Source: Pirellulaceae bacterium (lineage in GTDB: Bacteria > Planctomycetota > Planctomycetia > Pirellulales > Pirellulaceae). From it: a stretch of DNA of 64,000 nt. Below are positions 56,204-64,000 of the stretch, one piece after another. Below the pieces are notes generated by a model. The model saw nothing but the letters and a program-made list of their open reading frames with translations, had not been told where the DNA came from and ran no database searches. Numbering within the stretch: the stretch's first letter is position 1; every line of letters starts with the position of its first letter. The translations under genes were made by a program, and so were the position numbers. The stretch is from the NCBI GenBank assembly GCA_026004795.1, contig BPJV01000002.1, positions 124,001 through 188,000 of the forward strand, given 5' to 3'.

Positions 56204-57586
56204 ATGATGCGACTGAAACGTCTTCTCGCCACTGCCTTGCTGATACTGTCGAACGCGGTGTTGGTCCGTGCGGGCTGGGGGGAAGAAGAGCATGGGAAAC
56301 GCCCACCCAACTTGGTGTTGATTCTGTCGGATGATCAAGCGTGGACGGACTACAGTTTCATGGGGCATCGGCACATCCAGACGCCTCACCTGGACCGCCT
56401 TGCAGCAGAAAGCTCCTTGTTCCGCCGCGGTTATGTGCCGACCTCGTTGTGCCGCCCGTCCCTGATGACCTTGGTCACCGGTCATTACGCGCATCGCCAT
56501 GGGGTTACAGGCAATGATCCATCCCCCAAGTACGCACCACCGGGTTCGGAGCTTTACAATCAACGGCGCGCGCAGCTTATTGCCAAGATCGATCAATTCG
56601 AGACGCTCCCGGAGTTGTTGGCCGAACGTGGCTATTTGAGCTTTCAGTGCGGCAAATGGTGGGAAGGCAACTATCGACGAGGTGGTTTCACTCACGGCAT
56701 GACGCGTGGATTTCCGCATCGGGGTGGGCGGCATGGGGACGATGGATTGGTGATCGGTCGCCAAGGACTACAACCGGTCGCCGATTTCCTCGATGTAGCG
56801 AACGAGGAACAAAAGCCGTTCTTCCTGTGGTACGCTCCGTTCATGCCGCACACGCCCCACACTCCGCCCGCAGAGCTGCTGGACAAGTATTTGCAGCACG
56901 ATTTGCCCGAGCCGATCGCCAGGTATTACGCGATGTGCGAGTGGTTCGACCAGACGTGCGGAGAGCTGATGAAGCTACTGGAACAGAAGGGGGTGGCGGA
57001 CAACACCATGGTGGTGTACCTAACCGATAATGGTTGGATTCAGGATCCGGAAAAAAATGGATATGCCCCCCGCTCCAAACAAACGCCCTATGAAGGTGGT
57101 ATTCGCACACCAATCTTTTTTTGGTGGCCCGGCCAGATCAAGGCGGTCGATCGTCCCGAACTGGTCAGTAGCATCGACGTCATGCCTACCATGTTAGCCG
57201 CCGCCGGCGCGCGGATCCCCACGGACTTGCCAGGGATCAATCTGCTGCCCTACCTGCGGAGTGGCGAACCGATTCCGCGGGATACAATCTTCGGCGAGGG
57301 TTTCGCCCACGATATCGCCGATGTGGACAACCCGGAAGCGTCTTTGCTGTACCGCTGGTGTATCTCGGGCAATTGGAAATTGATTCTGACCTACGATGGC
57401 GAGGTGAACCGTTATCGGTCGACCCATCCGCGTTATGAACTCGGGCCGCAGCTGTTCGATTTGGAGGCCGATCCGTGGGAATCGAAGAACGTCGCTGCGG
57501 AGCACCCGGAGATCGTCGCTGAGCTCGTGGCCAAGATCGCTGCATGGTATCCGGTGAGCGAACGCAAGACGATTACCGCCCCTTAA
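56204..57586 (+). CDS. Secreted sulfatase-family protein with CRPSL in place of CXPSR
   Basis: A 460-residue alkaline-phosphatase-superfamily sulfatase. Residues 1-23 form a signal peptide. Metal-binding LILSDDQAW and the Asn in VYLTDNGWIQDPEKNG are present. The formylglycine site is Cys83 in CRPSL (83-87): the Arg of the usual CXPSR is Leu. Similar CRPSL proteins are frequent among planctomycetes, so the protein may still be matured, but activity should be treated as unproven. It is likely cotranscribed with the upstream sulfatase. Confidence 0.88.
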   Translation: MMRLKRLLATALLILSNAVLVRAGWGEEEHGKRPPNLVLILSDDQAWTDYSFMGHRHIQTPHLDRLAAESSLFRRGYVPTSLCRPSLMTLVTGHYAHRHGVTGNDPSPKYAPPGSELYNQRRAQLIAKIDQFETLPELLAERGYLSFQCGKWWEGNYRRGGFTHGMTRGFPHRGGRHGDDGLVIGRQGLQPVADFLDVANEEQKPFFLWYAPFMPHTPHTPPAELLDKYLQHDLPEPIARYYAMCEWFDQTCGELMKLLEQKGVADNTMVVYLTDNGWIQDPEKNGYAPRSKQTPYEGGIRTPIFFWWPGQIKAVDRPELVSSIDVMPTMLAAAGARIPTDLPGINLLPYLRSGEPIPRDTIFGEGFAHDIADVDNPEASLLYRWCISGNWKLILTYDGEVNRYRSTHPRYELGPQLFDLEADPWESKNVAAEHPEIVAELVAKIAAWYPVSERKTITAP

Positions 57587-57679
57587 CGCAGAGCAGAAGT
57601 GGGGTACCATGTGGCAGGGGACTACCAACAATGGTGCGGCAGTTTCCCTACGAATCAATACGCGTGTTGAGGGACCAAG

Positions 57680-58831
57680 ATGATCGCCTCGAGTAGTGCC
57701 GAGCGGGTGCGTGAAATACGTCGCAAGGTGGAAAACGGTGAGCGGCTGGACTTCGACGATGGATTGGCGCTCTATGCCCCTTCCTTCCCGTTGCAGGAAT
57801 TGGGTGAGTTGGCCAACCTGGTCCGTGAGCGGATGCACGGTGACGTAGCGTTCTACAATATCAACACGCACCTAAACCCAACGAATGTATGCATCTATCG
57901 TTGCCGTTTCTGCGCCTTTCGCAGCGATTTGCGCGACCCGAAGGGGTACGTAATGACGGAGGATCAGATCCTGCAGCGAGGCCAAGAAGCGGTCGACAAC
58001 GGTTGTACGGAGATGCATATCGTCGGTGGGTTGCACCACAAAATGCCCTATGCTTGGTACCGCGGCATCCTGCAAACATTGCATGCCGCCTTTCCCCAAT
58101 TGCATTTGAAGGCCTGGACACCAGTGGAAATCGGCTGGTTCGAATTCCTGACCAAGTGGCCCGTGCGCCGGATTTTGGAAGATTTGCGCGAGGCCGGCTT
58201 GGGTAGCTTGCCCGGCGGTGGCGCCGAGATCTTTCATCCTCAAGTGCGAGATCAGATCTGTGAGCATAAGGCAGATGCCCACAAGTGGTTCGAAGTGCAC
58301 CGAACCGCTCACCAAATCGGCCTGCGCAGTAACTGCACCATGCTCTATGGCCATCTCGAAAACGCTTACCACCGCGTCGACCATCTGTTGCGGTTACGGG
58401 AACTGCAGGATGCAACCGGCGGATTCCAGACCTTCATTCCCCTAGCATTTCACCCCGACAATACGCAGCTCAGCCATCTGCAGAAACCCAGCGTCTTAGA
58501 CGATCTACGGAACATTGCCGTCTCCCGACTGCTGCTCGACAACATTCCGCACATCAAAGCATATTGGATCATGCTGGGGATCGAGACGGCGCAGGTGGCG
58601 TTGGCTTATGGTGCTGATGACCTAGACGGTACCGTGCGGCATGAATTGATCTATCACGATGCCGGAGCAACCACGCCGGAATTCCTGTCCGTCGACCGAA
58701 TCCGCCAGCTCATCGAAGAGGCCGGCCGAGTTCCGATCGAAAGGGATACGCTCTATCGCCGTGTCCAACGCGATCCCACCAATCCTCGGCACTGGTGGGT
58801 CGATCACTCGGAAGCCTCGGCCGCTGTCTGA
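57680..58831 (+). CDS. mqnE: Aminofutalosine synthase
   Basis: A 383-residue radical SAM enzyme of the futalosine route to menaquinone, which adds the adenosyl radical to 3-((1-carboxyvinyl)oxy)benzoate. The 4Fe-4S ligands are Cys71, Cys75 and Cys78 in NPTNVCIYRCRFCAF. MHIVGGLHHKMPYAWY and GGGAEIF follow as in MqnE. A GAGGGACC site precedes the ATG. The other mqn genes are not in the window. Confidence 0.93.
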   Translation: MIASSSAERVREIRRKVENGERLDFDDGLALYAPSFPLQELGELANLVRERMHGDVAFYNINTHLNPTNVCIYRCRFCAFRSDLRDPKGYVMTEDQILQRGQEAVDNGCTEMHIVGGLHHKMPYAWYRGILQTLHAAFPQLHLKAWTPVEIGWFEFLTKWPVRRILEDLREAGLGSLPGGGAEIFHPQVRDQICEHKADAHKWFEVHRTAHQIGLRSNCTMLYGHLENAYHRVDHLLRLRELQDATGGFQTFIPLAFHPDNTQLSHLQKPSVLDDLRNIAVSRLLLDNIPHIKAYWIMLGIETAQVALAYGADDLDGTVRHELIYHDAGATTPEFLSVDRIRQLIEEAGRVPIERDTLYRRVQRDPTNPRHWWVDHSEASAAV

Positions 58832-58912
58832 CTGTGTTCACGAATCGTTGCCCTTGCCAACGGTCGCTGGTGGATTGTGCGCTAACAGCACCAGTGGCCA
58901 CGGAGTAATAAG

Positions 58913-59671
58913 ATGACGCCATCGATGCGGGTCGGCTTATTCATTCCCTGCTACATCGATCAGTTCTACCCGCAGGTCGGTCTGGCCACCGTGCGGATCT
59001 TGGAACAATTCGATGAACTCCAGCTGGAGTATCCACAGGCTCAAACTTGTTGTGGCCAGCCGATGGCCAACACCGGATGCACCGACGACGCTCGACCACT
59101 GGCTTATCGTTTCCTGGACATCTTCTCCGAGTTCGACCACGTGGTCAGTCCATCCGGCAGTTGTGTTTCGATGGTCCGCAATCACTATGGCCATTTAGTA
59201 GGGGGCGACCGACGGTTCCCATCGTTGGCCAGCAAGGTGTGGGAGTTGACCGAATTCCTGGTCAAGGTGTTGGGGGTCCAGCGATGGCAAACACCATTTC
59301 CGCATCGTGTGGGTCTGCATCAAAGTTGTCACGGGTTGAGGGAGCTGCGGTTGGGAGCCTGTTCGGAGCGGGCTATGCCGCAACCCAATGTCGTGCGAGG
59401 ACTCCTAGAAACCGTTCCCGAGATCGAGCTTGTCGAACTACAGCGTGCCGACGAGTGTTGCGGTTTCGGAGGCACGTTTGCTGTTGCCGAAGAGGGGGTC
59501 TCCGTATTGATGGGCGCGGATCGTCTGGAGGATCATCTCCAGGCCGGAGCAGAGGTCGTTACCGCCACCGACACCAGTTGCCTGATGCATCTCGAAGGGT
59601 TGGCGCGCCGTCGTAAACTACCATTGCGGTTCATGCACATCGCAGAAATTCTGGCGGGAGAAACCCCTTAA
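58913..59671 (+). CDS. LutA/YkgE-type (Fe-S)-binding protein
   Basis: A 252-residue protein of the cysteine-rich domain family (LutA/YkgE), which takes part in L-lactate oxidation with LutB and LutC. Two Cys-rich repeats are visible: TCCGQPMANTG with PSGSC near 80, and ECCGFGGTF with DTSC near the C-terminus. These bind Fe-S clusters in relatives. LutB and LutC partners are absent here, so the protein may work with distant partners or in another oxidation. It lies 81 bases after mqnE and may share its transcript. Confidence 0.85.
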   Translation: MTPSMRVGLFIPCYIDQFYPQVGLATVRILEQFDELQLEYPQAQTCCGQPMANTGCTDDARPLAYRFLDIFSEFDHVVSPSGSCVSMVRNHYGHLVGGDRRFPSLASKVWELTEFLVKVLGVQRWQTPFPHRVGLHQSCHGLRELRLGACSERAMPQPNVVRGLLETVPEIELVELQRADECCGFGGTFAVAEEGVSVLMGADRLEDHLQAGAEVVTATDTSCLMHLEGLARRRKLPLRFMHIAEILAGETP

Positions 59672-60103
59672 ACCGCGCCATCTCGCACATTAACGGCGAA
59701 ATCGACACCACAAAGGTGCACTCGTGGCAAATAATGACCCGTTATGGCCTGCCGCCGCTTGCAACGATCAAGAATAAGGGTATACTAAATCGTACTGTTG
59801 GCGAGCTAAGGTCGAAAGTTGTTACCTAAATGGGTTGGACGAGTGGCTGTGGAGGTAGCGCGGCTACTCAACCGAAGAACCCAGGGCGTGCATAACTCGA
59901 CTCGTTTATCAGGCCTTAGTTGACCCACGAAACCTACCGATTCCCCAGCACCTTCCAACGTGCAGGGCTGATTGCAATGCCAGCAGTAGAATGCTTATCA
60001 TTCCCATCGTGGGGCATCCCCGCCCTACGGAAATCAGCCGTGCACGTTCGGTCCCCTTCCGGGACTGCTTCTTTCTTCTAGATTTGGAGAGTGAGGGTAC
60101 GCC
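59672..60103. other. 432-base gap upstream of the degenerate Rossmann-like gene
   Basis: Carries the promoter at 59759-59786. A GAGTGGCT...GGCTACTC segment near 59835 could fold as a hairpin and superficially resembles part of a class II tRNA, but there is no T arm, so no tRNA is called. No protein gene is supported. Confidence 0.4.
59759..59786 (+). promoter_or_regulatory. Sigma70-type promoter
   Basis: TTGCAA and TATACT are separated by 16 bases, the best -35/-10 pair noticed in the window. It lies about 320 bases upstream of the gene at 60104, implying a long leader or another short transcript. Confidence 0.5.
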
Positions 60104-61309
60104 ATGCCCAGTCCTGGGACGGAAAGTCGCCGTCAGTTCTTGCGCGGCTCGTCACTACTCCTGGCATCGACGCTCCCCTCCCACCCGTCGCGGGTTCGCC
60201 TTCCCCAGCGAATAGGTTTGTGGGGATGCGATCGGCGCGGCATCGCCTTGCTCAGTGAAGCATTGCGCATGACGCCTGAGGCACGCGTCGTCGCCTTGGC
60301 CGATGAGTCCCAGAGCCGACTGCAGCAGGCTGTGCGGAACCTCAAGGGGCGTTTTTCTCGGCAGTTCGACGTAGGCGCGGATGGTCGGATTCTTATCGGC
60401 ACCGAGGCGGTACCACGGTTTGTCGCTGCTCAATGTGATGCGGTGATCATCCTGCCCGGTGAGCATGGCGGTGGCGGTCCGTTACATCAGCTTGAACACT
60501 CCGGTGCACGAGCATATCAAGAATGGCCACTGTTTGTGCCATCGTTGGCTGCTGCGGCAAGGTGCCTTCCTGCCTGCGTCGATGGTTCTCCGTCTTGCTG
60601 CGTTAACCCCTTTGGGCCCCTGTTCAGTCTGGCGGTCGAAGTCGAACGACGGACGGCGGGATGGCCACGAGCGCATCGCCAGCCGCAGCGACTCATCCTC
60701 TATGGCGAACTGCAGTCCCCAGGGCACGGGCCGGCGCACTCTTCCATCGCCGCCCGTGCGTCCTTCCCAGTGCGACCGGCCGGCGGCGGGACCAAACCGC
60801 AGGCAGACGAATCGGGCGACACGCCCTGTTACCCCGCCGCCATGGCCATCGCCGCGCGACTGGTCGGGGCGACACCGTTGCACCTGCGAACGATGAACGG
60901 CGCTGAGATTGCGTTGGCAATACGGACCGCGGCGTCGTGTTCATCCGGTGAGGCGAATCAGCTGGCGGCCGGGGCACGAGGCTGGTGCCTGGAGTTTGCG
61001 GACCAACGCTTCGCGGAACTGGTTTTCCCTCATCCTCTTTTGCGCCGCCCGCTGGTGGCAAACGTCGCGTGGGTCAATTCCGAGCATCACACGCGATTTC
61101 GCATCCCCATCGCCTACACGGCTGTCGGTTCACGGCAGTCACCAGTGCCAGAGAACAACCCCTTTTACCAACCGCCACTGCATGCCTGGTTGAACGGCAA
61201 CGGCCATGTCCTTCATGCCGCGCACCAGACGGCCGCTGCGTGTCAAGCGTTGTTGCCATCATCCTCCCCCATCGGTCGGCGGCTTGAAGACCTGGCTCAT
61301 GGCAAATGA
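60104..61309 (+). CDS. Tat-exported, degenerate Gfo/Idh/MocA-like protein
   Basis: A 401-residue protein with a clear twin-arginine signal (SRRQFLRGSSLLLAS). GAGGG precedes the ATG. A Rossmann-like start (IGLWGCDRRGIALLSEAL, then VVALADES) places it near the Gfo/Idh/MocA fold, but the catalytic EKP is missing (YQEWPLF at the equivalent place) and the C-terminal half resembles no domain I know, including a Cys-rich patch near 158-164. It could be a non-catalytic or chaperone-like paralogue. Confidence 0.68.
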   Translation: MPSPGTESRRQFLRGSSLLLASTLPSHPSRVRLPQRIGLWGCDRRGIALLSEALRMTPEARVVALADESQSRLQQAVRNLKGRFSRQFDVGADGRILIGTEAVPRFVAAQCDAVIILPGEHGGGGPLHQLEHSGARAYQEWPLFVPSLAAAARCLPACVDGSPSCCVNPFGPLFSLAVEVERRTAGWPRAHRQPQRLILYGELQSPGHGPAHSSIAARASFPVRPAGGGTKPQADESGDTPCYPAAMAIAARLVGATPLHLRTMNGAEIALAIRTAASCSSGEANQLAAGARGWCLEFADQRFAELVFPHPLLRRPLVANVAWVNSEHHTRFRIPIAYTAVGSRQSPVPENNPFYQPPLHAWLNGNGHVLHAAHQTAAACQALLPSSSPIGRRLEDLAHGK

Positions 61310-61539
61310 AACGTTCGCCATGCGGATTGCTCATCGTCTATTCGCTCGTCGGGCGCCGCTGAATCGACGATGACGGGAAGCGCAGTCACGGGAAAGGCTC
61401 GCGGTAATTACGGCCGGAGGAGGTACTGACGGGGTTCAGCCGGGCGACAACTGCCGATGAGGCAGCCGCCTACGCTGGCCAATGCCTACTGCCCCTGGCG
61501 ATAGTCGGTCCGAGCAAGCGCTACCTAGCCGCATGCTCC

Positions 61540-63195
61540 CTAGAGGGTGTAGTCGTCGAAGATCAACATCATGTCGTCGCGGACAGCCCCCGCTGCCTGG
61601 GCTTGCTGCATCATCTCTCTGGCCCGTCGTACCGCCGCATCATTGGCCTGCGGGTGGAACACGACCCACGCCGCCTTGCGAGCAAGCGACACCGGCTGTG
61701 CCACGTCCATTTGCAGATCCGCCAGGCCGAAGCCGACGCCGACGGGTAAGCCATCGAGTCGATACCGCTTATTCTCGCCGAATACGCGGACCACGATGAA
61801 GTCAGGGCCCCGCTCGACAAAAGAAACGGGGGTCGAGACTCCCGCGGTGAATACTTCTCCAGCGCCCAATTGATTGATGGCCGCCAGAATCGCTCGATGG
61901 CAATCGGCGGCAAGCTTGGCAGCGGCTTGGAGGCGAGCCAGCTGAGCTTGCTGGGGCTCGGTCTTGGCCAACCGCTCCGCCTCTACTAGCCGTTGTTCTG
62001 CCTGATCGTACTTATTTGCTCGCAACAAATCGCGCACATCATCCATCGTCTTTTTCCAGGCCGCTTTCTCCTCCGCACTCAGGTCCGCCACGGTCACAAC
62101 CGGTTGCATCGCAGGCGCCTGCTGCGGCGCATTCTCCGCCGAGTTCGAAGCGGTTGATTCCTCTCCTGCCGGCGGCTGCATGGCCATCGGGGAGGACATC
62201 GCCAAACCGGGATCCGTTTCTGACGGGCGAGGTGATGGTGAACGATTGCCGTCTTGGTCAGCCGACATGGCCTGCGATCCGGATGGACTTTCGGTCGCCC
62301 CTGCTTCATCAGCCATCGTCGCCAACCCAGGGACCGCAGCCAAACCACTGCGCCGTCTGGGCAAGTTGTTGTTCGCATCCGGTGGTGCGGCAGTCGCGGT
62401 TCGAGGAGTCGTCGGAGGATTTTGCGCCAATTGTTGCGCCGCTTCCTCTTTCTGCTGCTCTTTCATTCTCAACACGGCGAACAGGACTCCCAGTACCACC
62501 GCCACGGTAACCAACATCCCCGCCGCGGCCAACAGCAGGGAGCGATCACGGCGTTTGCGCAGCTTTTTCGCCAGGGTGGTGCTCGACGCCCGCGAAGGGA
62601 AGGTCGTGGACCGCGATGCGGACGCCTGCGAAGTGAAGTCTGCAGGGCGGTCACCAACCAAGGCGGCGCCCAGTGCAGGAGCGACGGCGGAGGGAGCCGC
62701 CTGCGTGGGCTGCTCGTGCACACTCGATGAGACGATGGCCATGAGCTGTTCGTATTCTTGTTCCCATTGCGTCGCCGTGGCCACCTCTGACGGCGCCGAC
62801 TGAAGATACACTTGCAAATCGAACGGTGCCGCCGGATCCCCTGCAGGCAAGTAATCTCGCAGAGCATCGTCCAGCACGCTGCCCGCTGGAGATGACGCTG
62901 TCGCAGCCACAGCCACCGTCGGCGTCGAAACACCGCTGTCGCCATTCAATCGGTCACCGTATACCTTCCGCCATCGCTTGTCATAGGCGGCTTTGTGATG
63001 GGCATCGAGCAGATGACGCTGCGCCAACGCCAGCAGTCGCTGCAGTCGCTGGCCGCTGGTACCAGATTCCTTCTTGGCTCGGGCGGCAACGCGCTGCATG
63101 GCGGCGCGAATCCGCGCTGGATCACCTTCGAGCGGGTCAAGGTTCAGCAGCCGATACAGATCGGGAAAACTTTTGGGAGACGGATTACTTGACAT
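61540..63195 (-). CDS. Single-pass membrane protein with J-domain-like N-terminus
   Basis: A 551-residue protein from the ATG at 63195. Residues 9-75 resemble a J domain (DLYRLLNLDPLEGDPARI to HKAAYDKRW), but the HPD tripeptide needed to stimulate Hsp70 is missing. A long Ala/Ser/Thr/Pro-rich linker, a basic stretch (210-217) and a transmembrane helix at 219-243 follow. The outer part has another low-complexity linker and then a folded C-terminal domain of about 170 residues (AEEKAAWKKTMDDV to IFDDYTL). Many planctomycete proteins have this layout; the function is unknown. Confidence 0.72.
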   Translation of the reverse strand: MSSNPSPKSFPDLYRLLNLDPLEGDPARIRAAMQRVAARAKKESGTSGQRLQRLLALAQRHLLDAHHKAAYDKRWRKVYGDRLNGDSGVSTPTVAVAATASSPAGSVLDDALRDYLPAGDPAAPFDLQVYLQSAPSEVATATQWEQEYEQLMAIVSSSVHEQPTQAAPSAVAPALGAALVGDRPADFTSQASASRSTTFPSRASSTTLAKKLRKRRDRSLLLAAAGMLVTVAVVLGVLFAVLRMKEQQKEEAAQQLAQNPPTTPRTATAAPPDANNNLPRRRSGLAAVPGLATMADEAGATESPSGSQAMSADQDGNRSPSPRPSETDPGLAMSSPMAMQPPAGEESTASNSAENAPQQAPAMQPVVTVADLSAEEKAAWKKTMDDVRDLLRANKYDQAEQRLVEAERLAKTEPQQAQLARLQAAAKLAADCHRAILAAINQLGAGEVFTAGVSTPVSFVERGPDFIVVRVFGENKRYRLDGLPVGVGFGLADLQMDVAQPVSLARKAAWVVFHPQANDAAVRRAREMMQQAQAAGAVRDDMMLIFDDYTL

Positions 63196-63536
63196 GGCAA
63201 TCCCGGCTGAGGGAGAGAGGAAGATTTTTCCATGGAAGGCATCGGCACCAGCGACCGATGGCGACCGCGGCAGCGATGAAGCTGCATGGAGTGGAAGGTA
63301 AGCTGCCAGTCCACTCATTGTACTCCACAGACCATCTGGACAGGACGCCTGCCCGCGTTAACGTTCGTTGCCAGCGGTTGATCAGCGAACTACCCGAGCC
63401 GAATGTCGACGCCGGCATGCCCAGCTGGCATCGGGTATACCTAGCCACAGTGGCGGATCGGTCCCGAGCATCTCCCTTCGTGATTCCGCGCGGTCGGTCG
63501 AGTTTGCGCTGAACTGGCGATTAGGGTCAGAGCACG
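63196..63536. other. 341-base gap, no feature seen
   Basis: Between the right-edge gene and the J-domain-like gene, both on the minus strand. The frame of the J-domain-like gene stays open to 63318, but the extra residues have no protein character. Confidence 0.3.
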
Positions 63537-64000
63537 TTACTCCGCATCCCACCACCATATCCTATCGGAAAGGTCATCGGACGCCGCGACGGAAGAGGAC
63601 GACGGACGCACTGCCTCGTGGCTTCGCGGCACGAGTGAGGAAGCGATCCAGCTCCCTTGCCGCCAATGCGTGGCCGCAGCCAATGGTTGCGGTTGCACCA
63701 GCACTCCACCGCTGACCACGGCCATGTTCGTCCCGCCGGGCAGTCGGTACCAAGTCGCCAGTCCCGCAACCTTCTTCGGTGCCGGGTGGCTCTCGGACGG
63801 AAGATGCCCCAAGGCGCAGAGCATGGGGAACCATGCCTTCCACGAAGGTTGACCGGTTGCTTCAATGCCGACTTGCAGCGCTAAAGCCGCCTCGAAGATA
63901 CCACAGATTCGCGCGTAATTCGCATAGCCGTCGCGCAATTGCTCGAGCCGCTCGGTCATCCCGCGAGCGAAGGCGTCAGCCGCCGGATCCGCTTGTCCGG
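63537..64000 (-). CDS. C-terminal part of an unrecognised protein, cut by the window edge
   Basis: The frame is open from the right edge and ends at TAA (63537), giving 153 codons without a stop. The first internal Met is at 63959, but the open frame (GQADPAADAFARG) continues upstream, so the start lies outside the window. The segment up to LPGGTNMAVVSGGVLVQPQ reads as folded protein; the last 40 residues are low in structure. No family recognised. Confidence 0.55.
   Translation of the reverse strand, partial: GQADPAADAFARGMTERLEQLRDGYANYARICGIFEAALALQVGIEATGQPSWKAWFPMLCALGHLPSESHPAPKKVAGLATWYRLPGGTNMAVVSGGVLVQPQPLAAATHWRQGSWIASSLVPRSHEAVRPSSSSVAASDDLSDRIWWWDAE

Noticed and set aside
59830-59905. 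Possible class II tRNA-like segment
   Set aside because: A GAGTGGCTGT box resembles a D arm, but there is no T arm, acceptor pairing or anticodon stem.

Overview
This GC-rich window looks like chromosomal DNA of a planctomycete, most likely Pirellulales. The basis is gene content: a PVC-type propeller/HEAT/cytochrome c protein, a DUF1549/DUF1553 plus DUF1501 pair, DUF1571, a DUF1080 secreted hydrolase, DUF6807 (PmoA-like), two sulfatases, several Tat-exported Gfo/Idh/MocA-type proteins, TPR and FG-GAP proteins, and futalosine-pathway MqnE. About 46 protein genes, one tRNA-Asp with a strong terminator, and several weak small-ORF candidates are supported. I see no CRISPR array, insertion sequence, rRNA, prophage or obvious genomic island.

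Layout. 0.1-8.5 kb (minus strand): a tightly overlapping fatty-acid beta-oxidation operon (acyl-CoA ligase, thiolase, bifunctional hydratase/3-hydroxyacyl-CoA dehydrogenase, long acyl-CoA dehydrogenase) ending in a patatin-like lipase. 8.8-9.7 kb: NAD(P)HX dehydratase. 10.1-18.4 kb: a secreted, carbohydrate-facing block with a DUF6807 protein divergent from a CE15-type glucuronoyl esterase with a large extra C-terminal domain, an enterochelin-esterase-like/SMP-30 fusion and a large PVC-type cytochrome. 18.6-20.4 kb: fabF overlapping moaC. 21-25.9 kb: aldo/keto reductase, a degenerate secreted EEP-fold protein, leuB, and a DUF1080 hydrolase. 26.1-29.3 kb: small proteins (zinc ribbon, basic-tailed protein, BFD-type 2Fe-2S protein) and an M20 peptidase.

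29.7-34.4 kb: phosphofructokinase, an M14-type deacylase, and a mazG-queD-glutamate/cysteine ligase-like run, followed by tRNA-Asp. 35-41.3 kb: a small membrane protein, DUF1571, an unknown protein, glutathione peroxidase, a TPR protein and a LarA-like protein. 41.7-51.6 kb (minus): a VCBS-propeller/esterase fusion, a DHH phosphoesterase-Gfo/Idh-phosphatase run whose last gene is frameshifted, and the DUF1549/DUF1501 pair. 51.8-64 kb: two membrane proteins, two sulfatases, mqnE, a LutA-like Fe-S protein, a degenerate Tat-exported Rossmann-like protein, a J-domain-like membrane protein, and the 3' part of a gene running off the right edge.

Taken together the genes suggest a heterotroph that exports hydrolases against sulfated or uronate-bearing polysaccharides, oxidises fatty acids and respires with menaquinone. 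The most unusual items are the frameshifted phosphatase/CXXCH gene at 44.4-45.4 kb, the CE15 and VCBS fusions, the degenerate EEP protein, and a HEXXH membrane protein at 53.6-54.1 kb. No single locus here clearly amounts to a new multi-gene system.
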